A stretch of 64,000 bases of DNA, from positions 186,001-250,000 of the forward strand of contig JACJYN010000003.1 in NCBI GenBank assembly GCA_020636095.1, in the 5' to 3' direction. This document shows positions 1 to 5,710 of the stretch, one piece after another; the first letter of the stretch is position 1, and each line of letters begins with the position of its first letter. The position numbers were made by a program, and so were the translations under genes. This DNA comes from Lewinellaceae bacterium. GTDB lineage: Bacteria > Bacteroidota > Bacteroidia > Chitinophagales > Saprospiraceae. The notes under the pieces were generated by a model. That model was not told the DNA's origin. It ran no database searches and worked only from the letters and a program-made list of their open reading frames with translations.

Positions 1-1
1 C

Positions 2-244
2 GAAAATTTCCACTCTGTGAAATTCAACGCCGAAAAGGAAAAGCCGTTGACGATCAACGGCCAGCAATTTGAGGTCGTCGAAGCCGGAAGAAGGGGCATT
101 CACACCTTCGCCTATGCTGTCCTGAACGGGCAAATGAGCTACCCTTCCTATGTGATCCTGGACAATCAGATGCAACGCCTGGCAGTGCTCAAAGGCTTTA
201 AGGAGGCCGAGCCCTTTCTCCAGGAGCTGAAGCAGGTTCGTTGA
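2..244 (+). CDS. Thioredoxin-fold protein, C-terminal part (truncated by window edge)
   Basis: The reading frame is already open at base 2, so the N-terminus lies outside the window. What is visible is the second half of a thioredoxin fold: a beta strand ending VKFNAE, a helical stretch with HTFA, then the cis-proline segment YPSYVILD and a final helix GFKEAEPFLQEL. This matches the thioredoxin-like proteins of Bacteroidota that carry their CxxC upstream, but the active-site cysteines cannot be seen here. It ends 4 bases before the longest possible frame of the next gene, so the two may be cotranscribed. Function beyond redox or thiol chemistry cannot be assigned. Confidence 0.7.
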   Translation, partial: ENFHSVKFNAEKEKPLTINGQQFEVVEAGRRGIHTFAYAVLNGQMSYPSYVILDNQMQRLAVLKGFKEAEPFLQELKQVR

Positions 245-314
245 TTGGATGATTGGGTTGATTAGGGAAGCCGGCCAACCCTTGAGAAACCCAATGTTTA
301 ACTCATCAACCACC

Positions 315-1454
315 ATGGAACTAATCCAACGCCAGACGAGCCTGAGCGCCAACATCGTAGCCTTCTGTCGCTTTCTTCGGCAGAAAGGATACACCATTGG
401 CCCGCAGGAAGAGGCCGATGCGCTTCGGGCGCTGGAAGTTTTAGCGCCCTTTGAGTCGCCGGAAAGCCTTCAGCTGAGCCTGAAGGCCACCCTGGCGCGT
501 ACGCTGGCACAGCAGATGCTTTTTGATGAATTCTATACTCAGTATTGGAAAGAGCTGGAAAAAGCCGTCAATTCAAAGCCCAAGGAAGGCGCTCCCGAAA
601 AAAAACCGGCCGGCCAGGGCCAGCAGCCGCCTAAAGTCCAGTCTATAAAAAACTGGCTGCAAGGTGGCCAGGCCCGGGAAACGGAAGAGATGGCCACCTA
701 CAGCACTCACGAGGTGATGGGCAGAAAGGACTTTTCTACTATCCATGAAGACCGCCTTTGGGAGGTCACCCGCCTGATCCATCGCATTGCCCGTTCACTG
801 GCCCTGCGGCAAAGCCGGCGCCGGAAGCCGGCCAACCGGGCGATTCAACTGGATCTTCGCCGCACCCTACGATTGAACATGCGGCGCGGCGGTGAGATTC
901 TGGACCTGGCTTATTACGAACCGGCCCAGCGGAAGCAGCAGATCGTTCTGCTCTGCGACGTCAGCAAGTCGATGGACCTGTACAGCCGCTTTCTCATCCA
1001 GTTTACCTATGCCTTTCAAAATGCCTACCGCCGGATCGAGACCTTCGTTTTCAGTACTTCCCTCAATCGGGTGACCAGCCAGCTGCGCCAGCGGGACTTT
1101 GGCGCCGCCCTTAATGAGCTGTCGGATGCCGTCCCGGGATGGTCCGGCGGAACAAAAATAGGGGAATCGCTTCATGAGTTTTGCCAGGCCCATGCGAGCC
1201 GCCTGCTCAACAAACGCACGATCGTCATCATCATGAGTGACGGCTGGGATACCGGCAACCCGGAATTGCTGTCGGAAAGCATGCGAACGATCAAGAGCAA
1301 AGCCGCTAAGGTTATCTGGCTCAACCCGCTGGCAGGCAGCGCAGGTTATGAACCCAACACATTGGGGCTGCAGGCGGCCATGCCTTATATCGATGTCTTT
1401 GCCGCTGCCCATAATGTCGAAAGCCTGAGAGACTTGTACCGGCACTTGAAGTGA
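315..1454 (+). CDS. VWA-domain protein, CoxE-like
   Basis: Cytoplasmic protein of about 380 residues with a C-terminal von Willebrand A domain. The metal-ion-dependent adhesion site is complete: DVSKS near residue 215, a threonine in GWSGGTKIGESL, and the aspartate in IIMSDGWDTG. The N-terminal half is helical and charged, with a basic patch (RQSRRRKPANR) before the VWA domain. CoxE-like VWA proteins usually partner a MoxR-type AAA ATPase in metal-cofactor or complex assembly; no such ATPase is visible, though it could lie left of the window. The frame also opens at 249 and 294; 315 was chosen because the preceding 22 residues look like translated spacer and the conserved part begins LSANIVAFCRFL. 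Confidence 0.75.
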   Translation: MELIQRQTSLSANIVAFCRFLRQKGYTIGPQEEADALRALEVLAPFESPESLQLSLKATLARTLAQQMLFDEFYTQYWKELEKAVNSKPKEGAPEKKPAGQGQQPPKVQSIKNWLQGGQARETEEMATYSTHEVMGRKDFSTIHEDRLWEVTRLIHRIARSLALRQSRRRKPANRAIQLDLRRTLRLNMRRGGEILDLAYYEPAQRKQQIVLLCDVSKSMDLYSRFLIQFTYAFQNAYRRIETFVFSTSLNRVTSQLRQRDFGAALNELSDAVPGWSGGTKIGESLHEFCQAHASRLLNKRTIVIIMSDGWDTGNPELLSESMRTIKSKAAKVIWLNPLAGSAGYEPNTLGLQAAMPYIDVFAAAHNVESLRDLYRHLK

Positions 1455-1557
1455 AATGCCGGTAACGCCGGGAGCATTACATGGGGGTGAATATGAACTA
1501 CGGAGCGTTCTCTTTGTTCTGAAAACATTCCAGAACCAATAAAATTCAGACCAACTG

Positions 1558-2025
1558 ATGATGCACCTTAAAGAAGGAGATAAAGCCCCGGATTTCCAGG
1601 GTATAGACCAGGACGAGAAAACCATTTCTCTTTCCGATTACAAGGGAAAAAAACTGATCCTTTACTTCTACCCCAAAGATGACACTCCGGGATGTACGGC
1701 CGAAGCGTGTAACCTTCGGGACAATTACTCCGTACTAAAGAAGGAAGGCTTCGAGTTGCTGGGCGTCAGCCCGGATAATCCAAAGAAGCACCAAAAGTTT
1801 ATAGACAAATACAGCCTGCCTTTCCCGCTGATCGCAGACACGGAAAAGGAAATTCTGAACGCCTACGGTGTTTGGGGGCTGAAAAAGTTTATGGGCAAGG
1901 AATATGACGGTGTGCACCGGACTACCTTTGTCATCGACGAGAAAGGCACGATAGAAAAGATCATTACGAAAGTAAATACCAAGGCACACGCCGAGCAAAT
2001 CCTGGATGGGATGGCAGAGGCGTAG
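1558..2025 (+). CDS. bcp: Thiol peroxidase of the Bcp/PrxQ type
   Basis: Peroxiredoxin of 155 residues, the usual length for Bcp. It reduces peroxides with electrons from thioredoxin in the cytoplasm. The active-site segment is KDDTPGCTAEAC, giving a peroxidatic cysteine at about residue 46 and a resolving cysteine five residues later at 51, the classic PrxQ spacing. The Prx arginine is in DGVHRTTFVID. ATG at 1558 is followed by a second ATG, so initiation could be at 1561. The gene is monocistronic: about 100 bases follow the VWA gene, and a strong hairpin lies downstream. Confidence 0.92.
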   Translation: MMHLKEGDKAPDFQGIDQDEKTISLSDYKGKKLILYFYPKDDTPGCTAEACNLRDNYSVLKKEGFELLGVSPDNPKKHQKFIDKYSLPFPLIADTEKEILNAYGVWGLKKFMGKEYDGVHRTTFVIDEKGTIEKIITKVNTKAHAEQILDGMAEA

Positions 2026-2060
2026 CGCCTTGCCTATACTATCAGATGTGATGTTTTTGC

Positions 2061-2092
2061 AAGAATGGCACTTTTGTTAAAGTGCCATTCTT
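2061..2092. terminator. Convergent terminator hairpin
   Basis: Perfect 14-bp stem (AAGAATGGCACTTT and its complement) with a 4-base loop, between the convergent bcp (+) and PfkB-kinase (-) genes. It is symmetrical enough to serve both strands, although the T-tract is interrupted on each side. Confidence 0.7.
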
Positions 2093-2111
2093 CCTTTCTC
2101 CGGAACCCTTT

Positions 2112-3038
2112 TTATGCATCCAGGTCCGCATCAAAGTTGACCAGTTCGACAAAAGCGGCGATGCGCTCTTTGATCTCCTTATTGGACAACCCTTTCAGCC
2201 GCTCGATGCTGAATTTTTCGACACAGAAAGAAGCCATTGCCGACCCGTAGATCACCGCCCGCTTCATGTTTTCAAAAGAAAGGTCCTCCGTTTTAGCCAG
2301 ATAGCCGATAAAGCCGCCGGCAAAAGTGTCGCCGGCGCCGGTGGGGTCGTAGACTTCCGCCAATGGCAAGGCCGGAGCAAAAAAGATATTGCCGCCTTCA
2401 AATAGCAGCGCCCCGTGCTCCCCTTTCTTGATGACCACAAATTTAGGCCCCATGTGGTGGATGGCTTCTGCCGCTTTCACCAAAGAATGCTCTCCGGACA
2501 ACTGCCGCGCCTCCTCGTCATTGATGACCAGGACATCGATCATTTTCAGCACCTCCAACAAGCTCTCCATGGCGGTGTTCATCCAGAAATTCATCGTATC
2601 CAGCGCGATCAGCTTCGGCCGCTGGTTCAACTGCTCGATCACCTTCTTTTGGATCGACGGGGTGAGGTTGCCCAGCATCAGGTAGTCTGCATCCTTATAA
2701 CTTTCCGGAAGCACCGGGTCGAAATCGCCCAGTACATTGAGTTGCGTATCGAGGGTATCCCGGTCGTTGAGGTTGTTGTGATAGCGGCCCGACCAGAAAA
2801 AGGACCGTTCGCCAGCCTTTACCTGCAGGCCATCCATGTTGATGCCCCGGGAGCGAAGATAGTCCAGCTCTTCATCCGGAAAATCATCCCCGATGACGGA
2901 AACGATCCCGAGGTCCTTTGTGAAATAGGATGCAGCAAGGGTAATATAAGTGGCGGCGCCGCCCACGACCATTTCTGCCCGGCCAAAGGGCGTTTCAATG
3001 TCATCAAAAGCAACGGTGCCAACGGCAAGTAGGCTCAT
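2112..3038 (-). CDS. PfkB-family sugar/nucleoside kinase
   Basis: Ribokinase-superfamily kinase of 308 residues that phosphorylates a small sugar or nucleoside with ATP. The N-terminal substrate-binding segment MSLLAVGTVAFDDIETPFG and the VGGAATY glycine pair are present. The C-terminal PfkB signature DPTGAGDTFAGGF carries the catalytic aspartate and anion-hole glycines. The substrate cannot be read from sequence. Homologues in Bacteroidota are annotated as sugar or adenosine kinases. It is transcribed alone on the minus strand, converging on bcp, with the divergent tRNA-Asn promoter about 140 bases upstream. Confidence 0.88.
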   Translation of the reverse strand: MSLLAVGTVAFDDIETPFGRAEMVVGGAATYITLAASYFTKDLGIVSVIGDDFPDEELDYLRSRGINMDGLQVKAGERSFFWSGRYHNNLNDRDTLDTQLNVLGDFDPVLPESYKDADYLMLGNLTPSIQKKVIEQLNQRPKLIALDTMNFWMNTAMESLLEVLKMIDVLVINDEEARQLSGEHSLVKAAEAIHHMGPKFVVIKKGEHGALLFEGGNIFFAPALPLAEVYDPTGAGDTFAGGFIGYLAKTEDLSFENMKRAVIYGSAMASFCVEKFSIERLKGLSNKEIKERIAAFVELVNFDADLDA

Positions 3039-3181
3039 ATCAGAATTGGTTTAGACTCTTCGGCAAACGATGTGGCTTGAAAACAGGCATTAGCCTGTGG
3101 GCGTTTCTCTTTCTTTGAAAGATCGCTCTTTTCACGCCGTTTGCCAAAGAAGATAAATTTTTGAAAATTATTCGACAAAGA

Positions 3182-3212
3182 TTGCACTTTTATCCCGGAT
3201 GTGATAACTTTG
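3182..3212 (+). promoter_or_regulatory. Bacteroidota-type promoter for the tRNA-Asn locus
   Basis: TTG at 3182-3184, a 20-nt spacer, and TAACTTTG at 3205-3212, an exact TAnnTTTG -7 element at the spacing used by the primary sigma factor of this phylum. Transcription would start near 3219, upstream of both the hairpin-bearing tRNA derivative at 3255 and the intact tRNA at 3366, so the derivative should be part of the primary transcript. Confidence 0.65.
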
Positions 3213-3254
3213 CACTCGCCTTTTGAAGAAAAGGCATTTTGAAGTATAAAAAAT

Positions 3255-3343
3255 GCCTCAGTAGCTCAGTTGGTTAGAGCGGTCCCGCTTCTTGAAGCGG
3301 GATTAATCCGTAGGCCGTAGGTTCTTCCCTACTGCTTCGGCGC
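3255..3343 (+). pseudogene. tRNA-Asn derivative A: anticodon loop replaced by a 20-nt hairpin
   Basis: The first 28 bases (acceptor strand GCCTCAG, D-arm GCTC..GAGC, then GG) equal the intact tRNA-Asn at 3366. In place of CGGACTG in the anticodon arm lies TCCCGCTTCTTGAAGCGGGA (3283-3302), a perfect 8-bp hairpin with loop CTTG. TTAATCCGTAGG then matches the tRNA again. After 3314 the T-arm and 3' acceptor are degenerate: only four of seven acceptor pairs form. The GTT anticodon is gone, so it cannot decode Asn as it stands. It has the best promoter placement of the three copies. Confidence 0.75.
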
Positions 3344-3365
3344 TTAACCTACAGTGTCTTAAAAT

Positions 3366-3439
3366 GCCTCAGTAGCTCAGTTGGTTAGAGCGGCGGACTG
3401 TTAATCCGTAGGTCATAGGTTCAAGTCCTATCTGAGGCG
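3366..3439 (+). tRNA. tRNA-Asn (anticodon GTT)
   Basis: A complete 74-nt cloverleaf can be folded by hand. The acceptor GCCTCAG pairs with CTGAGGC (seven pairs), followed by discriminator G. D-arm is GCTC/GAGC. The anticodon stem GCGGA/TCCGT encloses CTGTTAA, giving anticodon GTT at the loop centre. The variable loop is AGGTC, and the T-arm is ATAGG/CCTAT around TTCAAGT. CCA is not encoded. It lies between two defective derivatives (3255 and 3794) and is followed directly by an intrinsic terminator. Confidence 0.95.
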
Positions 3440-3441
3440 CT

Positions 3442-3476
3442 AAGCCCTGAACGCAATACGTTCAGGGCTTTTTTAT
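3442..3476 (+). terminator. Intrinsic terminator of tRNA-Asn
   Basis: Perfect 12-bp stem AAGCCCTGAACG / CGTTCAGGGCTT with loop CAATA, followed by TTTTATT. It begins 2 bases after the tRNA and ends about 27 bases before the GIY-YIG start codon. Confidence 0.9.
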
Positions 3477-3501
3477 TACAGCCAAACCCATCACCCAAGC
3501 C

Positions 3502-3807
3502 ATGCACTTCGTCTACATTCTACATTCCGCATCTGCTGATAAATACTATGTTGGACAAACGCCGGACATCGAAACCCGATTACTTTTTCACAACCAACTC
3601 TCTGAAAACTCCTTTACTTCGCGCTACCGGCCCTGGGAATTACAGCTCACCATCCTTGTCAACAACCGCAGTGAAGCTCTCTGCATTGAGCGGTACATCA
3701 AGAGCAGAAAAAGTAAACTCTACATCAAAAAACTGATCCAGGAGGAGCATGCCGTAGAGCAGCTTTTGAATAAATTCAATATCAATCCAACCCGCTCTGA
3801 TGGTTAG
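3502..3807 (+). CDS. GIY-YIG nuclease, single-domain
   Basis: 101 residues forming a stand-alone GIY-YIG domain. The first strand is FVYILHS (the GIY element), the second YYVGQT (the YIG element), then the helix arginine in ETRL, and the catalytic glutamate in ALCIERYIKSRK. Such small proteins are common in Bacteroidota and of unknown function; structure-specific DNA cleavage is the usual inference. It begins 26 bases after the tRNA-Asn terminator. Its last codons (NPTRSDG) are read from the D-arm of the tRNA derivative at 3794, so gene and tRNA fragment overlap. It lies between two identical 40-bp copies of the tRNA 3' half (3401-3440 and 3833-3872). Confidence 0.85.
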   Translation: MHFVYILHSASADKYYVGQTPDIETRLLFHNQLSENSFTSRYRPWELQLTILVNNRSEALCIERYIKSRKSKLYIKKLIQEEHAVEQLLNKFNINPTRSDG

Positions 3808-3871
3808 AGCGGTCCCGCTTCTTGAAGCGGGATTAATCCGTAGGTCATAGGTTCAAGTCCTATCTGAGGCG
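3794..3871 (+). pseudogene. tRNA-Asn derivative C: 3' part with the same anticodon-loop hairpin
   Basis: The D-arm GCTC TGATGGTTA GAGC remains but the 5' acceptor strand is absent; those bases code for the end of the GIY-YIG protein. The same 20-nt hairpin as in derivative A sits at 3813-3832. From TTAATCC onward it is identical to the real tRNA through the discriminator. Bases 3801-3844 are identical to 3271-3314 in derivative A (44 bp), so A and C look like the two ends of one hairpin-bearing tRNA copy separated by a 486-bp insert. Confidence 0.7.
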
Positions 3872-3902
3872 CCGTGAAGTAGAACGGAGTTCACTTCACG
3901 GC
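3871..3902 (+). terminator. Hairpin after tRNA derivative C
   Basis: GCCGTGAAGT pairs with ACTTCACGGC, and an inner GAAC/GTTC extends the stem around loop GGA with a single bulged A. No T-tract follows, so it may be a processing or stability hairpin and not a true terminator. Confidence 0.45.
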
Positions 3903-3955
3903 TGTAAAGTCAACGATAGTTGTACTTTGCAGCTCATCCGTTTTACTTAAAAGAC

Positions 3956-3994
3956 AGGGAGTAAACCAACAGATTGGTTTATTCCCTTTTTTTA
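3956..3994 (+). terminator. Intrinsic terminator upstream of the chimeric GIY-YIG ORF
   Basis: AGGGAGTAAACCAA pairs with TTGGTTTATTCCCT (one G-T pair), loop CAGA, followed by seven T. It stands 29 bases before the ATG at 4023, the same arrangement as terminator then GIY-YIG start at 3442-3502. Confidence 0.85.
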
Positions 3995-4022
3995 TTTCAG
4001 GCTCTTCGAAAACCCATTTTCA

Positions 4023-4418
4023 ATGGAGCGCGCACTCGAATATTGCACTTATGTGTTGATCAGCCTAACTGATCGAAAACTCTATATCGGATATACGACA
4101 AACCTTGATCGTAGGCTACAGGAACACAATTCAGGAAAGGTAATGAGTACCCCCAACCGGGAGCTGAAAAAGATCTGCGCCCTGGCGGGCATCAACGAGG
4201 TCGTAACCGAAGGGGAGCGGACGCTGCCGAAGAGCCAGCTGGTCACCACCCACACCGCCCGCCGCAGCGCCGCCACCAACCTCTACCTGGAAGGCGCCAG
4301 CCTCAAAACCATCGCCGACTTGGGGGGGTGGGAAAATTCTGAAACGCTGCGGTTGTACCTGCGGGCGAGTGGGTTTGATAGTGCACGGCTGGCTAAGGAT
4401 TTGAATTTTTTTAAGTGA
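4023..4418 (+). pseudogene. Chimeric ORF: GIY-YIG N-terminus joined to tyrosine-recombinase C-terminus
   Basis: Residues 1 to about 42 are the start of a GIY-YIG domain (CTYVLIS, then LYIGYT, then LDRRLQEHNSGK). From about residue 46 the sequence is the catalytic end of a phage-type integrase: the HxxR box HTARRSAATNLYL, the GGW box, and the nucleophile tyrosine in LRLYLRAS. The GIY-YIG catalytic glutamate and the first integrase arginine are both missing, so neither enzyme should work. Base composition changes at the join (AT-rich before about 4150, GC-rich after). It looks like a deletion scar inside a former tRNA-associated integrative element, although the frame stays open. Confidence 0.7.
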
Positions 4419-4569
4419 AATAAACAAGACTATTCTGGTTTAAACAGGCTGAATCCTCCCAATCGGTTTGCGAACTTTTTCTGTTGAAAACGGGAATGCC
4501 CGCCATTATTGGGATGGAAATGAGGTAGGGGCTTTACTCTTTCCGAAAAAGAATGTACATTGCCAGTGA

Positions 4570-4713
4570 ATTCAGTCTCTCAGAACCATCTCCAGGGAAA
4601 GAAGGATTAAGACAAGTCCATACAGACTGTCACCCGGAACTAAATCTCAAATCGCAAAGAAATTAAGTATAAGCAGGACGTCTGTCAGGAGGGCGTTATC
4701 TGCTTCTTTGTAA
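4570..4713 (+). pseudogene. Remnant of a recombinase/transposase helix-turn-helix end
   Basis: A frame without start codon, open from 4570 and ending TAA at 4711, reads a C-terminal helix-turn-helix: SPGTKSQIAKKLSISRTSVR then RALSASL. The pattern (aliphatic-Ala-Lys-x-Leu, Ile-Ser-Arg-x-Ser-Val-x-Arg) is that of the DNA-binding tail of serine resolvases/invertases and some transposases. No catalytic domain precedes it. With the integrase end at 4155-4418 it suggests a decayed mobile element. Confidence 0.4.
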
Positions 4714-4819
4714 GAGCTTTCATATGACAGACACTTTTTAAAAGGACTAACTTGCCACTGATGGCATTTTTAAAATGCGCTGATAATGGAGTAGGATTTT
4801 TTGTTGAAATGAACGAAAC

Positions 4820-4844
4820 CTTTCGCCTTTTGCGGCGCAGAACC
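4820..4844 (+). repeat. Left imperfect inverted repeat around the toxin-antitoxin module
   Basis: The 25 bases starting CTTTCGCC and ending CAGAACC match the complement of 5563-5587 at 21 of 25 positions. The pair encloses about 770 bp that contain only the toxin-antitoxin genes. A separate 10-bp inverted repeat (ATATTGTGGT at 4856, complement at 4892) lies just inside. Confidence 0.5.
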
Positions 4845-5022
4845 AGAAACACATGATATTGTGGTTTTAACCTTCCAGCCGCAGCTCGTTTACCACAATA
4901 TGTAGTATTTGGATGATCTGGCGTTCAGCTTCTACCCCGTATAAGGCGAAAAGCCATGGCTATAGGCAATCTTTTTGCTTTGGTTGTTGTTCTGAATACA
5001 AGAAATCCTTATAATTGTAGGT

Positions 5023-5259
5023 ATGAGCATAGAAACATTATTCAAAGAATTTACCCGCCTTCCCGAGAGCGAACAAAAAAGCTTTCTAGCAAATGCTTTG
5101 TCTCACCTATACGGTGAAGCGGCTCCAAATTGGGCCGAAGAAATGACCAAAGCCATAACCGAAGAAGAATGGCAGGCTATGGAAGCTGAGCTTGAAGGCG
5201 TAAAAAACGGGTCGATCAAAGCCCTTCCGTTACAAGAATTTGTAGCGTCATTAAAGTAG
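5023..5259 (+). CDS. Antitoxin of a ParE/RelE-type module
   Basis: A 78-residue acidic, helical protein: SIETLFKEFTRLPESEQ at the start, an EEEWQAMEAEL helix, and a C-terminal PLQEFVASLK. Short proteins of this type directly upstream of ParE-like toxins are addiction-module antitoxins that fold onto the toxin and repress the operon. There is no obvious DNA-binding motif, so the assignment rests on size, charge and position, 3 bases before the toxin ATG. A Shine-Dalgarno-like sequence is not evident, as usual in this phylum. Confidence 0.75.
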   Translation: MSIETLFKEFTRLPESEQKSFLANALSHLYGEAAPNWAEEMTKAITEEEWQAMEAELEGVKNGSIKALPLQEFVASLK

Positions 5260-5262
5260 AAC

Positions 5263-5550
5263 ATGCCTACCCGCCATATCCTAATCACCCCTGCTGCTCA
5301 AGCGGGCCTTACACAAGCACGAGATTATCTTAACGAACGACGAGATGGCCTTGGGGACGAGTTTATCAATGATTTTTTGGATGTTGTAAATCCACTCTTG
5401 AGCTTTCCCGATTTATATCCCCCCGTACGCGGAAAGATACGCCGGGGTATTGTAAACCGTTTTCGTTACATTTTTACTTATATTGTTCAAGACGATGCAA
5501 TCGTGATAGCGCGCGTGATCCATGGCCGCACGAACACCGAGTATTATTAG
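5263..5550 (+). CDS. ParE/RelE-family toxin
   Basis: A 95-residue protein with the type II toxin plan: N-terminal helix carrying DYLNERRDGLGDEFINDF, then PPVRGKIRRGIVNRFRYIF and the strand end IVIARVIHGRTN. The RxxxxxRFRYxxxY block is typical of ParE-branch plasmid-stabilisation toxins (gyrase poisons) and of RelE mRNA interferases; sequence alone does not separate them. It is translated 3 bases after the antitoxin stop. It lies in the tRNA-Asn island between inverted repeats at 4820 and 5563, which fits lateral acquisition. Confidence 0.85.
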   Translation: MPTRHILITPAAQAGLTQARDYLNERRDGLGDEFINDFLDVVNPLLSFPDLYPPVRGKIRRGIVNRFRYIFTYIVQDDAIVIARVIHGRTNTEYY

Positions 5551-5562
5551 CAGGCCCTTTCC

Positions 5563-5587
5563 GGTTCTGCGGCACAGAGGGCGAAAG
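5563..5587 (-). repeat. Right imperfect inverted repeat around the toxin-antitoxin module
   Basis: Complement of 4820-4844 at 21 of 25 positions, starting 12 bases after the toxin stop codon. Further small inverted repeats follow (GAAACAG/CTGTTTC near 5600, AAATTGAA/TTCAATTT near 5630). Confidence 0.5.
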
Positions 5588-5710
5588 CCGTTATTTTTGA
5601 AACAGTATGCTGGAATTCTGTTTCATCAAATTGAAAAAATTGCCATATAATTCAATTTCCACATAATTTTAAGCCCGCTCGGATAGCGAAAATTCCTTAC
5701 ATTTGGATAA

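Noticed and set aside
867..1625. Long minus-strand ORF opposite the VWA gene
   Set aside because: Antisense shadow of a GC-rich coding region with a clear VWA domain on the other strand.
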